Source: Lumbricus rubellus (Eukaryota > Annelida > Clitellata > Crassiclitellata > Lumbricidae). Taken from it: DNA of 64,000 bases. This document shows positions 29,701-41,651 of the stretch, piece by piece; positions within the stretch are counted from its first letter, which is position 1; the number at the start of each line of letters is the position of its first letter. The stretch spans positions 60,586,116 through 60,650,115 of the forward strand of contig OX243811.1 in assembly GCA_945859605.1 (NCBI GenBank). Reading direction: 5' to 3'. A program made the translations under genes and the position numbers. The notes under the pieces were generated by a model. It saw nothing but the letters and a program-made list of their open reading frames with translations, had not been told where the DNA came from and ran no database searches.

Positions 29701-32700
29701 GAAAAAATGTCCCAACAATACACATGTCATTGCACCATTACTTGCAGTATGAAGCAACAGCTTGCTTGAAATCTATTTAGACTATCTAGTCAATAATTTA
29801 TTGTCAACAGTTGTGAGTGGGGGGGGGGGGGTATTGTCCTAGACTCGGTTTTTGCAATCTTTTTCTACATATAGCCTGCTTCTTTAAAGAATATCCCAGT
29901 CTTGGCCATATGCATAGGCGTAGGAGACGGGGGTCCAGGGGGGGCAAATGCCCCCCCAAATTTCGGGCAAGTCTGATTTTTCGGGCAAGCAGACTCGGAA
30001 AAATAAAAAAGTTTTAGAAAATTTTTACTTTTCTTATTTTTCCGGGTCTTCTTGCCCGAAAAATCAGACTTGCCCGAACAAAAATGGAGATTTTGCCCGA
30101 ATGACTAAAAAAGGTCGTCAGAATTTTCGGGCAAACGTAACGGAAATTTTTCTTAAGATTTCTGCCGGACGAAAAAATTTTTTCGGGCAAAAGTCTCATT
30201 TTTGCCCCCCCCAACGTTGAAATGTCCCCTACGCCTATGACCATATGACTGAATAATTTATGTTAACTAATTAAGTTATTGGATTGATTAATGTCTAACA
30301 ACGTGGTGATACTTGATATGCTTTGTGTAATTTTTGTTCCTGTCTTGGTGTGCTTGATGCTGTTACAAACGGACCAATAAAATTATTTGATTTGATTTGA
30401 TTTTATCGGGTTTATAATATTATTCGGCAGACATCAATGTTGATGATGACTGATCTAACTAACCAGCATACTCATTGGTTCCACCTCTGCCGCCATGATA
30501 TCTATCATACATCACGCACAAATCCTCCTAAAAACCAATGAATATGTCTCAATAGTCTCTCTTTATTTCTCCAAAGCATTCGACTCAGTTAAACACTCTG
30601 CCCTCTTTGAAAAAATTTCCACTCTTGATATCCCAGACCAAATCTATAACTGGCTAGTTGAATATCACCTCGAACGCTCACATCTCACTATACTCAAAGG
30701 CCATACCTCATCTCTCCTTCCAATCAATGCTAGCATAGTTCAAGGCTCTGTCTTAGGACCTACCAACTTCTCCATTACTGGTTCAGACCTGCATCCTGCT
30801 CAACCACTTAATCGCATGCTCAAAGTTGCTGACGACACTTACCTTCTTACCGGATCCACTCTGGCTCATTACTGTGCGCTCATACCATCTCATCTGAACT
30901 GCACCTGATCTCCACTTGGGCTTCTGCCAACAACCTTACCCTCGATAGCTCTAAATCAAAAGAAATGAGCATCTTCCGCCCCGTCACCAATTTGACCCTC
31001 CTCCACCATTACCCAATATAACCCGAGTCAAAACCTTGAAAATACTTGGTGTCATCCTTCAAGATAACCTCAAACTCACAGCCCATATAGACCACCTGAC
31101 CGCTACTTGCTCTTCATCTCTCTATGCTATCAGAAAACTCAAAACTCATTGCCTCTCCTCTGCATCAATCCAAAAAGTAACCAAAGCCACAACCGTGGCT
31201 AAACTACTTTATGCCTCCCCATCCTGGTGGGGTCTCACCCTGGCTTCCGATAAAGAACGCCTTGAAAAACTCCCAAAAAGAGCTAAACGCCTAGGTTACC
31301 TAGAGCAAACCTTTCCAGCAGTCTCCGAACTTGCCAACATAGCTGATGCCAAACTCCTTTTCTCCATTATACACAACCCCAAACATGTTCTTTCACCAAC
31401 TTGGCAACTTCTATCTCCACTCCGACCCCCCTCCTCTCACCAATTAAGACCCAGAACACACAACCATACTCTCCCACCAAAAGATAACTCTCAAAAAATT
31501 TTTATTTAGGCCTATTCCACGATCATTATATAAAAATATTTACTAGCTTATTCTAACACTACGCTTCTAACTGAACTTTAATTATTCATTATCACACATG
31601 TTAACATTTCTGCGTTATTGTCAGATTGTTTTTGCTCAATTAAACGAATATATCTATATATATATAAATGAAACTTTGCGATCCTGCGGTCACGACCACG
31701 CCGAAGGTGACGCACCAATTGTTTTGAAAATTTACCAAAACCTTCCATTCCGATACCGCAAGGTCACAACATTTCTTTCCCCGAAAAAACCCCAATCGTT
31801 TCCACAAAAAGTGAACTTTGCAATCCGTTCGCCCGCCATTTGCAAATTGAACGAAACAGCAGGGCTGCCAGATTTCAGACACAGCAGCCGAAACATCAAT
31901 GAGCTCGCGTACTGTGACGTCATAAGCGAGTCGCAAATTAATTTTCGAAAGCGGCGGGGGACGTCTTTTCTGCCACAGCAAAGCGTGGCTGGGAACAGCT
32001 AGTAGCCTATATATATAAAATAATATATATATATATATATATGCACCTAATGATGTTTGATTAAAAACCAATGATCTCTCCATTCATGGACTTATTGAAT
32101 GAGGGAAAGACGTGTCACTGACTCACCAGTAAATTGGGCATTGATATAGGAGATCACGGCGGTTTGTTCCCTGTCAGAACTGATGACAATCAGACGGGAT
32201 CCAGACTGCAGTGATTGACATAACTGACTGGCAATTGTCCAGTTAACCGCCTCGAACAAGACTCGGTAGCAGCTGTCTGTCTCCGTGATGTACGTGAAAC
32301 CATCAGGACAGGCTGCAAAGTGGACGATGTGATTAAACGTCATTGGAAACGGAAGAGTAAAATTAACAAACGGTCGAAAGATTAAGGCGATAGCGACTAC
32401 AGTAGTCAGTAGACCCCTAATAATAACCACAACAAGTCGTCTTTGCACAAATACAGTGTAGTAAAGCTGTTAAAGAAAACTTTGAAGAAAGTCTCCTCAC
32501 AATTAAATTCAGGGAACCACTGCTAATCAAGTATTCAGGGTTTAACTGACGTTTTATCTTACAGTTACCATAGAAAATGCAAATCGTCGCCTCAGAGTCA
32601 TCTTCGCGTATGTCCATTTTTTTCAAAATCGAGTTTAGACTTGATTTGTATCAAAAATGTGTTTATCTTCATTCAGTTTCACTAACTAAGCGATACGACA

Positions 32701-35700
32701 GCTCGTTTTAAAGATATTCAACAAAAACTACTTGTCGTATGTCCATTTTCAGCATGATTTTGTCGTATCTCCTATTTATTTTTGCCGTAGGCCTATCTCC
32801 AGTAGCCTACCGAATTGACGGTTAAAAGTGCATTGTCGTATGTCCAGAGAAAGCTCGTCGTTGATTGGACGATAAAGAGATACGACATCAATACAATAAG
32901 CACTTCGTTGTATCATAGTGTCGTATGTCCAGGGAATAAAAACGTTCTTTTTTAAAAAATGGTATTAAATTCGCGAAAATGTAAACTAACACACTTACTA
33001 ATGATTCTCTATTGCTTTCTTTTATCATTGCATGTTTTATTTTTCTTCCGGATGACCTGCAAGTGATTTAAATCCATTTTATACAAAATTTTCACAAATG
33101 TATCAAAAACAATTTTAAAAGGTAATATTTTTTAATGAATTGTTTACGATTCACTGGCACGATTGCCCATGATATTGATATTTTAATATGATGTTTGTAC
33201 CTGATGCTTATTGGCCCAAATTAATTTTTTCCCGTAAAATTTTGCCGAAACTTTAACCTCGATTATCTCGGAATTCACAAAAGTGGACATACGCGAAGAT
33301 GACTGAGGCGACGAAATCACGGAGAATCGTTATTCTATATGCAGTGATGCACCCTAGATGTGCGCTAGACTTAAAAGTTGACGGAGACGGCAGTGCCAAC
33401 CAGCAGGTGATGTCCTGGAATATTGGTGATAGAAGGAAGAGAGGAATACCAGTGAAGAACTGGTAAGTCAATATTAGAGACGACTTGGCGTGTTTGGAGA
33501 TTACCTTGGGATGAGGCCAGGGGGCTGACGATCGACAGGGACGAGTGTTACAACAGTAGGAGATATGTGGCTCGATGTGTAGGTGGCCCTGCATGGGAAG
33601 GACTAAGACTAGTAAGGTCTACTGAGTAAGTATATCAATTGCTTAAATAACAAAGAATTAATTAATGCTTTATATTAGACAGTATACAATACATAATAAT
33701 GATGTCTGACTAAAATTAATAATTAATTAGTGCAAAGTAAGATGGTCCACGTACTGATAGCTATGTTCATTGTTGTACAATTGTACGAGACATTTCTGGA
33801 CCTTTGCATGTCTACAGCTCGGCAGGTGAACGGATTTACTGAATAAAAATGGCCCTGTGTCACGATGTAAGACACCACTTGGTTGTCATGGATAGTAGTA
33901 GTTGCATTGGTGACTATTTGTCCGTTGGAGTCTGTCCACTGTACGGAGGGTACAGACAATCCACTGTAATCGACGCTGCAATTCAGCTGAATAAACTGAC
34001 CGGCGATCATTGATCCATTGGTGCTGTTGTCTGTACACATTGGCGAGAAACCTACGAATAATTATAATCAAACGCTCTTTAAATTTTGGAGACACTTTGG
34101 ATTTTTTTACCGCAACACAGTGGCGGCGCCAGACACTTTTTGTAACCAGGGCGGTTGCCGGCAAGGGCGGATACAGAATTAATTTTTTTGCTAAATTAGA
34201 CTTGTTTCCATGTAATTCATGATGAATGCCACTTTGAAATAGAAGTCCAAGCTGGAAATGTTGTTAAGCTCATTGCTTTCTTTTATCGGTAGTTTTCCGG
34301 GGGTAATTGGCACGGGGGGGAGGTAGTTGTCCGGGGGTATTTGTCCTGGGGGTAGTTGTCCAGGGGGTAATTGTCGGGGTAATAATTGTCCTAGAACCCC
34401 CATATGCCTACTACTGGTCTTGGAAAAGCTGTGTGAATTGCCTACAGATTTTTCTGACCATTTGCTAAATTAGACTTGTTTCCATGTAACTCATGATGAA
34501 TGCCACTTTGAAATAGAAGTCCAAGCTGGAAATGTTGTTAAACTCATTTCTTTCTTTTATCGGTGCGCCATGCCGGAAAAGGTGATCGGAGTAGCCTATG
34601 CTGAATACACCTTCCTGCAAACCACGTCAAATTTGTATTTCACCTGTGGATTTATACGTTCTGCCATTGAGTTGCAGACTTCTTTGTCTGTTTGTCATGA
34701 CATCATCAAAAACAATAAGCTGCAGATTTGTTTCACTGCTTGACATGACTTCCTCACTCACATTAGGTTGCCATTAGGGCCATTGTTTCGCTGCCTGTCG
34801 TGACATAATCACTAACTTTAGGCTGCAGACAGTCCAGCAGACTTGTTTAGTGTTCACTGTTCGTCACGACTTCATCATTGAAATTCAGTTAGGCCTACTG
34901 ACTTTTAACTATTGGACACGATTTCACACTGACAGGGCCGGCCTTAGCCCAGATGGCGCCCTAGGCAAGGCATACATTTGGCGCCCCAGGCATAGGCATG
35001 CATTTGGCGCATTTAGATTCCCTCTCAATTGTTCAGCCCACGTCAGACTCTAAAGATGAATTAGCCAGAGCCGGTATACGCTCACCAGGCCGTAGCCTGG
35101 ATTTTATTTCGGGGATGTTTTCTTGATTTTTGAGGTGCGTAGGCTACACGCTGCGGCCGACTTTTCTGGACGAAATTTTCTGACGTCTTTTGTTAGTCGT
35201 CGACTTTTCGGACGCCCAAAAACGCTATTTTCCGCGATTTTCGACTATTTTCTGCTCAAAATAACATTACACACTTTTATTTGCTAGCAAATGCCTAGTT
35301 ATTTCAATTTTACATTATTTACTTGGGGGGTGGGGGGTTCAAACACCCGAAACATCCCCCTAACCATGGCCTTGTACGCTCAGCTGAGTAATTCATTATA
35401 ATTTCTTTATTAGTACACTGAAGGCTGGATAATAGATCTATTCAATTTTGTGGAGAATGGTATACCTTAAAAAATATTAAAATAGGCCTACACTCTTGTG
35501 GAAATGGCTCCCCTTTGATGGAAATGGCGCCCCCTAGAACTTGGCGCCTTATGCAACTGCCTGCTAGGCTGCTGTGCATGTCTGAGGTCGGCCCTGACTG
35601 AGCTTCAGTAACTGACCTTTCTTCATCGTCGTCCCTACTAGACTATTTATTTGAATCTGAATAAATGGCAGACTGTAATGTTGTGATCTCATCTTCACAC

Positions 35701-37918
35701 TCAGCAAGGCCCACTCCCATTTCATACATTTAATTTCTTGCAACGTCTTCACTAGCGAAATTGAGCGTCGCGTATTCTAACTTCTGTCTCCTAAAGCAAA
35801 GAGTAGGGCCTACGGAATGCCGTTGAAAATCGAATTTTATTTGTCGATATAAAATTTATGCTGTCTTTGAAATTGAATTGGGTCTGCCTGAACAGGTGCA
35901 ATGAATCAATAATTAGTTTAAATTCTTTCCAGTAGCGAAAGTCTTGAGTTTAAAAGAACATAGGCTAGTGTAAAAAAAACTATTCGCCACTTAAGCTGAG
36001 ACTTGAAGGATCATCAGATGACATAACTAGAACAGTACATCCCAAATTAATTTTCAGAATAATGATGTCAATGTCATTCACAATTTAAGTAATGCAATTG
36101 CTAACATTAGCTTACTAAAGCGCCTCTAATTAACAAGAGTTACAAGACTATGGAAGACCGATAATAAAAATATAGGCTATACATCATAGGCCTATAAGAA
36201 AAATCTAACCCTATCCAAAATCAAAACACTCACAAATAAATTATGCAAATAGCAGGTATCGAATACGTTATAGGACTGTTAGGTGAGTAGCCTATGCTAT
36301 CCGTCTCATAGAATGATGAACGCTTCCCTCATTGTAAAAGAAGTTAGTAGCCTAATTTTACTAGCAGCGCTTCATATATCAACATAGTTTACAAAATAAT
36401 GCTCATTTGAGCTAGTCATTGTGACGAAAACCAGCAATTAAGTGTCATACATGTTGCGATTTTCACCTACCGTCCACCAATCCTGCCTGTGAGTCTATTA
36501 TGACGATAATCTAAAATAGAGGGGTCTGTGTCTTCTTTCGTCATGCCGGTAACTAAAAAAACCTATCGTCATAGCTTGACGGTGATTAATTTTGGCGTGT
36601 TTTGAGAAGTTAATTCACGTCATACTCACGGTCATAGGCGTTAATTTATTAAAATAATGCTACATTAGTTGTAAAATACGAAAACTGAGTAGAGAAAAGG
36701 CTAACGTTCGCGGTGCTTGATACGGCGATGTTCACAACGAAACGAATAAAGCGAAAATCTTCAGAGTTTGTCAGCCGTTCGCGATCAAGAAAACGGATAG
36801 GCTAAATATCGCACTTTTCCAGCCCCGGAAGAAATTAATTTTTTTCTTTAACATCAAATGTTTTTAGCAACAAGACTTCAACAGCATTTAATCAAGCACT
36901 AAATAATGCAAATCGAGACCAAACTATAATGTAGCTTTGGAAATTGCAAAAAAGAAACTTTTATATAAAACGCTCACTTATGACGGTATTAAACTGGGTC
37001 TATGACGGTAACTGGTACGTTCACCCTAGACCTATGCTGCTAGTTGCATTACGGCAAAGTGGATAAGCAGACAAAGAATTTCTCACTGCCAGAACTATTG
37101 TGCCTTACCAGAATTTTTGTCCTGCCAGAATTTCTGACCTGCCAGTATTTTTGCCTTGCCAGAATATTTGTCTTCCAGAAATTTTTGATGCAATGAAAAG
37201 AATTTTTCCTGCCAGACTTTTTCACTGACAGAATTTTTTCTCTGCCAGAATTTTTTTCATGCCATCGAAAGAATATTCCCTGCCAGAATTTGTTTTATCC
37301 CAGAGCTATTGTCCTGCCAGAATTTTTGCCATGCCAGACAGCTTACGGACGGACGTGAACAGTAGGCCTAAGAATCAATAATATAGTATAATTATGCCCG
37401 AACAAATTCTGGCAAGGTAAAATTTCTGACAGGGCAACGATCAGGGCAACGACCAGGGGCCAGCAGGTCACAGGCTTTTTTACTAGGGCATTTGCCCTGC
37501 CGTGCCCTGGTGTAGCGCCGCCACTGCCGCAACATGATAGGCTACTTGCTTGGCACTATAAGCGTGGTTATTACTCGACTTGAAAAGTCGCGTTTGTAAA
37601 AGACCTACTAGAAAACATGTTTTGACCTGGTCTGCATTAGTGGAAGAGAAACTAGATAGACATTGAACAAGAGGATAGGTGGGTTAATGTCTATTGATTT
37701 CTTTCATGAGACAGCTGAAAAACTTTCCTTTTACTAAGTGCCAGCTAATGGCTGTAATTGTAAACGCAATCACAATAACTAAGCCAAATACGCTGATTGA
37801 CAATAGCGATTTAGATTTTTACCTATTTAGAAACTCAACTAACGGCTTGCGAAAAGAATCAGCTTATACTCCATCGCTGATCCAGTGGTCGAAGGATGTC
37901 CGTCCAGACGTCAATAGA

Positions 37919-37961
<43 letters not shown>

Positions 37962-38053
37962 CGACGACGATGATGATGACGACGACGACGACGATGACGA
38001 TGACGATGATGATGATGATGATGATGACGACGACGACGACGACGACGATGACA

Positions 38054-38129
<76 letters not shown>

Positions 38130-40676
38130 GTTCTCTGCCCGAAGGCAGGTTCCTTAGCTTTACGCCTCTGGGGATGAGATGAGTGAGGTGGTTTTCCGTT
38201 GATGATGGACGTCGGTTCGTAATCGGTCAATGCTTGGCACATTGTATACAACGCCGCCGAAGTTATACGAATAGTTCGTACGTTGCTGCATAACATCACA
38301 ATGCATCCTATTATGGCTTTCCTCTTAGTCTACATGATGAAGAATTACTTTCTTCTGGTCACCATATCTTACCTGAATTGTGGCAGCTGTGAAAGCCTCT
38401 CACCTGTCAAACAAACAAGTAAGGGGCATCATATTAATTTTATGGCGACTTTAAACAATTAAATCAATGCGCGGGCAGATAAATTCAACAGAGAATATTA
38501 GTAGGGCCTATAGGATCAGAGATTCGAGCCAAAGTTGTGGGAGTTGCAAAGAGACTACATGGTACACAGCATCAATAGCAGCAAACAAGTCAAGGACAGT
38601 TCTGGAAGCGATGCCATCAACTCTTGTCCATTTAAATAAAGATATTAGGGCTGCTATTCGATTAAAATTTTTAATCGAAATTAATCGCACGATTAATTTT
38701 TTTAATCGCAATTCACTGCAAATTAATCGCAATACATTTTCTTAAAATCTTACTATTTTATAAGGACCTCCTGAAGCATAAAATTTTGATGACTGAATGC
38801 ATTCTTTCTATTGCAAACATATTCAATAACCTTTGGATTAGGTCTATTGAATTCCTGCATTTAGTTCATTGAACAGTTTTGTATGACAGACAGAATTGAA
38901 ACACTGTTCAGATCAGTCAACTGCTCAAAATCCGTTAATTTTTTCATTTGGTCGGTTCAAGGGATGCTCTTATTAATTAACAATAGTAGGTCTAACTGTT
39001 GAACCTCATTATTTAGTCACAATGTTACAGGAGGTTGCGGTTTTTGCCAAACCTTGTCTCAGTTGTCCCTCTGTAAATATTTATCATTTGAAACCTGAAA
39101 TCCATTGATCTTGCCATCTCCTGGAGTTCAACCAATGTAGTCTGACGGGGTGAGGAAACAACCTCAGTGGACGATGCGATGTGGCCGATGTAGACGGTTC
39201 ATCGCTAGCGTTAACTGCATATTTTGGTTCGCAGGCGATGATTGAGCGACGAATTGCTACGATAATACTAAAATTCTTTTTGGGAATGTTTGCCAAATAG
39301 TGTATCACTAGTTTAAGTATGAGTCTTCAGTTTAAAACGAGTTTTTCTGCCTCTGATTCCATTTTAATCAGCTCTAATTAACGCGTACGATTAATACGCA
39401 AAAAGTTTTAATCGCAATTTTTTTAAAGCGTTAATCGCGCGCGTTAACGCGATTAAAGCAACAAGATATCGTTGTCAACGGCAAAAATTTCGATTGATTC
39501 TCACTCAAACTTAGATTGCGCCTTGAAAGAAGTTTATTAGCGAATTGTCTCTATCCATGAACCGCGCAGTACAGGGGCGGATCCAGGGGGAAATCCGGCA
39601 ATGGCCCCCATTTAAAACTGCCATGGGACGTGGCTCCCCATTCGGTTTGAAATTAGCAATACGAATAGGCATATTGGCCCCCCCCCATTACGAAAATTGC
39701 ATGGTACGTGGCCCCCATTCGGTTTTCTGCTGGAGGACTAAAAAAGTCATCAACTTTTTGGCGGATGAAAACGTACTTTTTCTCTCAGCCAAAGGCCAAT
39801 GTCTAAAAAAGGTCGTCAACTTTTCAAAGACGAAATCTTTTTCCCTATCCCAAGATCAAAGATTTTGCCCCCTCTCTGGAACGGTTCTGGGTCCATATCC
39901 CAAGATCAAAGATTTTGCCCCCCCCTTGGAACGGTTCTGGTTCCTATCCCAAGATCAAAGATTTTGCCCACCCCCTTGGAACGGTTCTGGATCCGCCACT
40001 GGCGCAGTGTTATATTGCATGATAATTCAATCAATTGTTATAAAATTTTCATACATAAGTCGACATTGAGATAATTATTTTATGTCTGCAATCAGAGTGT
40101 TTGAATCGCCAAGTGCTAGAGTACGAACTGTAGCATAGAGCAAATCGAGAGTTGTAGCTGGACCTAGATATGAAGGCAATTTCTCGGCTGACTTATGGTG
40201 AGCCCATATGTACAGCCTTTTGAGGCGATATTAGGACGTGTGAAGCCCTTATGGGTTTCTATCATAATTTATGGGCTTCATCTGTCTTATACCAGACATT
40301 TTTGTAGTGGAATTATCCAACCACGCCGTACCTCCACGTTCACGCATCCGGGTAGAACCGAACAGTTCGTTGGAATTTCGTAGAATATTTCACATCTTCG
40401 TGGATCCTCTCTGTAATTGTAGTTTACGCAGTTAACATCTCTGCTGCAATGCCAGGCACATTGTACCTTTAAAGGTACACACGAACCGGGGTAAAACTGA
40501 ATCTCCGACGAGTCGTTCAGTGGTATTACGACTGACGGTTCTTCGAGAGCGCATGGCAAAGAACCGTCTGGATATTTCATCTGCTCGAAAATGTTCTCAC
40601 AACTGACGGACGTTTTCGTGAACAGAACAAGTGAAACGAGCAAGAACAAAAGAATGTTCTGTTTTATCATTATCAA
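26436..40676 (-). CDS. Gene B1: secreted PAN/apple - Ig - C-type lectin-like protein, 3' end altered
   Basis: I predict five coding exons: 40332-40676, 38373-38403, 33755-34051, 32127-32312 and 26436-26734, totalling 1158 nt and 385 aa. A signal peptide (about residues 1-25) precedes a PAN/apple-like domain to residue 115. The micro-exon follows, then an Ig-like domain without a mucin stalk (about 126-224), then the lectin domain (225-385). The lectin domain keeps GEPNC and CSWNDD, the mannose-type EPN and WND motifs. Compared with B2, the last exon lacks one base near the end, which replaces the conserved CPLCEF with CPIANL and removes the final Cys, and a Cys in SSICS is Phe in B1. It may be a decaying gene or a functional variant. 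Its introns hold several transposons that B2 lacks. Confidence 0.78.
26792..27573. mobile_element. hAT-like element, 782 bp, in B1 intron 4
   Basis: The ends CAGTGGCGTAG and CTACGCCACTG are inverted repeats. The 8 bp duplication ATACACGA is exact (26784-26791, 27574-27581). B2 shows the empty site ATACACGATGTGA near 54458. A TTAA-type element lies inside (26861-27541). Confidence 0.93.
26861..27541. mobile_element. piggyBac-like MITE nested in the hAT-like element
   Basis: The right end is CACTCGAGGG followed by TTAA; the left end ACTCGAGTGCCC has a worn flank. Inside are two similar arms with TCAATCGATTG-type and CACCACCTG motifs and GGGGTCCG...CGGACCCC palindromes. A better preserved relative is at 56612-57266. 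Confidence 0.6.
27985..29290 (+). mobile_element. Non-LTR retrotransposon fragment (reverse transcriptase), broken
   Basis: A frame from about 28010 reads TPIFKQGNKQDLCNYR, then HGFRPGHST, FLDLSKAFDTVDH, YGIRGLPLLWF, then GVPQGSVL and FADDSN. These are reverse-transcriptase blocks with a Jockey/CR1/L2-like style. In-frame stops and an internal deletion near 28680-28740 join it to a C-terminal piece (LPDEFTNLFKSCSDLHSYETRSA). A 3' UTR-like stretch with GGGGGCCCTATTAGCGGG follows. Inactive. Confidence 0.88.
29362..29845. mobile_element. Element with CCCCGGACAAAA minisatellite arms (candidate)
   Basis: The left end has AGGACAATACCCCC and about seven short CCCCGGACAAAACC units. The right end is GGGGGTATTGTCCTAG in inverse orientation. 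A reversed array of the same motif lies at 34290-34395. The limits are tentative and no target duplication is seen. Confidence 0.5.
29913..30239. mobile_element. hAT-like MITE, 327 bp
   Basis: The ends CATAGGCGTAGGAG and CCCTACGCCTATG are inverted repeats. The flanks are GCCATATG and ACCATATG (one mismatch). Same family as 7478-7757. Interior palindromes are built on TTTCGGGCAAG. It interrupts what looks like a LINE 3' UTR, whose TTTGATTTGATTTGA tail is at about 30380-30400. Confidence 0.82.
30470..31560 (+). mobile_element. Second non-LTR retrotransposon fragment (reverse transcriptase)
   Basis: The frame encodes STSAAMISIIHHAQ, LYFSKAFDSVKHS, QGSVLGPT and ADDTYLLTGS. After frame breaks it continues with KILGVILQDNLKLTAHIDH and a basic C-terminal part to 31509. 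The usual Tyr or Phe before ADD is Val. Broken and inactive. A different family from the one at 27985. Confidence 0.88.
31655..32003. repeat. Dispersed repeat, reverse relative of 17802-18209
   Basis: The right end TTTTCTGCCACAGCAAAGCG matches, in reverse, the start of the repeat in A2 intron 3. AT dinucleotide runs flank both sides, including 32010-32042. Confidence 0.65.
32127..32312 (-). CDS. B1 exon 4: first half of the C-type lectin-like domain
   Basis: 186 bp, acceptor actttgcag, donor gtgagt. It encodes TCPDGFTYI, DSCYRVLFEAVNW, SQLCQSLQSGSRLIVISS, and SYINAQFTG. The length equals that of A1 and A2, although the residues have diverged. Confidence 0.9.
32585..33313. mobile_element. TIR element with GTCGTATGTCCA motif, 729 bp
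   Basis: The ends CGTCGCCTCAG and CTGAGGCGACG are inverted. The match continues inward through CATCTTCGCGTATGTCCA for about 34 bp. The flanks share AAAT or AAATC, and B2 has the uninterrupted site GCAAATCACG near 55732. The core repeats GTCGTATGTCCA several times. The part 33055-33300 is also found at 15035-15265. Superfamily not determined. Confidence 0.75.
33755..34051 (-). CDS. B1 exon 3: Ig-like domain
   Basis: 297 bp, phase 1 at both ends, acceptor attattcgtag, donor gtacgt. It encodes MCTDNST, QLNCSVDYSG, VQWTDSNGQIV, and FTCRAVDMQ with a later NC, which parallels the Ig part of type A exon 3. No mucin-like region precedes it. Several N-x-T/S sites are present. Confidence 0.9.
34933..35596. 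mobile_element. Inverted-repeat element nested in the 3.4 kb element
   Basis: The ends CAGGGCCGGCCTTAG and GAGGTCGGCCCTG are imperfect inverted repeats. The flanks share ACTGA only, so the class is uncertain. The interior has a TTTGGCGC / GGCGCC palindromic style. Confidence 0.55.
37055..37345. repeat. CTGCCAGAATTTTTG minisatellite
   Basis: About 15 imperfect units of 16-25 bp built on TGCCAGAATTTTTG. The reverse version occurs at 60825-61125 inside a related hAT-like element. Confidence 0.85.
37918..38129. repeat. Compound (GAT)n(GAC)n microsatellite
   Basis: GAT runs alternate with GAC runs. The following piece, with CTGCCCGAAGGCAGGTT, recurs at 57285-57305, so the array may be the tail of a dispersed repeat. 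Poly-Met/Thr and poly-His frames are artefacts. Confidence 0.93.
38373..38403 (-). CDS. B1 exon 2: 31 bp micro-exon
   Basis: Acceptor tttgacag, donor gtaaga. It encodes VRGFHSCHNS plus the first base of Gly. Confidence 0.8.
38647..39462. mobile_element. Probable hAT-like element with ATTAATCG repeats, 816 bp
   Basis: The ends AGGGCTGCTATTCGATTAA and GCGATTAAAGCAAC are imperfect inverted repeats rich in TTAATCG. The flanks are AAGATATT and AAGATATC (one mismatch). The B2 intron lacks it. Confidence 0.65.
39572..40001. mobile_element. hAT-like MITE, 430 bp, in B1 intron 1
   Basis: The ends CAGGGGCGGATCCAG and CTGGATCCGCCACTG are inverted. The flanks are GCGCAGTA and GCGCAGTG (one mismatch). 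Three tandem units of about 55 bp (TCCCAAGATCAAAGATTTTG) lie near the right end. Same family as 50911-51296. Confidence 0.85.
40332..40676 (-). CDS. B1 exon 1: signal peptide and PAN/apple-like domain
   Basis: The ATG at 40674-40676 starts a leader with ILLFLLVSLVLF. The domain has PDGSLPCALEE, SCVPLKVQCAWHC, CVNYNYREDPRRCEIF and CSVLPGC, the same Cys order as type A with different residues. The donor is gtacgg. Confidence 0.88.
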
Positions 40677-41345
40677 GTTTTAGTCAGCTGCGCAGCCATT
40701 TAAGTCTACTTCATTGCTACTTTAATTTAGACCTGATAGTCACCGTCAGTCTTTTCAGTACAATCTACACTTGGAAGAGAGTTTAATCTAGCATCCGTAC
40801 ATCTGAGACTTAAACCAACTGTGCCATTTCGTCAGCACCGACACCTACATGTAGGGTAACCGAGTTCAATAATCGTTTCTTAATGTTATCCACGCCTCAT
40901 TGTTTTCACTTAATAAAATGTAGACCTACTTTTGGAGACAAGACCTAGTTTGCTTTAGACTATGTACCGGTACTGAAAAAGCACTGCCGATTCCTATGCA
41001 CACACTGAAATCGCAGGCCACACTCCACATAGACTCCAAGACTCCAAGTATCCTACAAGGCTAAAACAATCAGAATGATGCATTTTATTTCCTTTTTACC
41101 AGCACCCACCACAGTCCACGGCGTGTGTTCAGAGATTGATCAATATTAGGGTCTAGCGTAGGCTACATCAACTGAATGTCTACATTGCAGTGACGGCAAA
41201 TAGGCCAATGTGTTTTTATTTCCATCTTGCACGCATGAATATCAACGATCCTTTATAAATGAACCCATACGAGACGGAAACGCATTGTCTTCGGGTCTTT
41301 CATCTCTGCGGATTATTAGGTATTTCATTTTTCTGATATACTTCG
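40677..41345 (-). promoter_or_regulatory. Conserved upstream flank of B1
   Basis: Collinear with 60489-62330 above B2 once the hAT-like insertions there are removed. Shared blocks include GTCACCGTCAGT, GAGAGTTTAATCTAGCA and CGAGACGGAAACGCATTG. Promoter or 5' UTR is likely but no element is defined. Confidence 0.4.
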
Positions 41346-41349
41346 TTAC

Positions 41350-41420
41350 ATGGGAAAGTACTCAAACTTTTACTTAAGTACAGTAACGCGTTACTTTTAC
41401 TTCGCTACTGTACAACACTG
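41350..41420. mobile_element. hAT terminal remnant
   Basis: Contains GTAACGCGTTACTTTTACTT and ends CAACACTG, a familiar hAT end (the reverse begins CAGTGTTG). The partner end is not seen. Confidence 0.5.
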
Positions 41421-41651
41421 TAGGCCTACCATACATCATTTCCCCGACTCCGTGAGATGCATGGAAGTCAAGATTCTACCTGTACAATAATTATTATCCA
41501 GGTGTGATTTCTGATATCCGGTACCGCACTTGTTGGATGTTCTCGTATATTTTTCTTTGAAAACAAACCTTTACCAAGACGTTATATCCATTAACACGAG
41601 AGTTGCGTCCGTCCTCTTTGGACCTCTTTTCTTACATGCATAATAGCGGTG

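Larger units (their letters stand above)
34118..37526. mobile_element. hAT-like composite element, 3.4 kb, in B1 intron 2
   Basis: The ends CAGTGGCGGCGCC and AGCGCCGCCACTG are inverted repeats. The 8 bp duplication CCGCAACA is exact (34110-34117, 37527-37534). B2 keeps the empty site GGCCGCAACAGG near 56480. No transposase frame was seen. It contains another inverted-repeat element (34933-35596) and a minisatellite (37055-37345). A relative is at 60638-61850. Confidence 0.9.

Noticed and set aside
37694..38299. Met/Thr-rich and His-rich open frames
   Set aside because: They are translations of a GAT/GAC microsatellite within intron 2 of B1.
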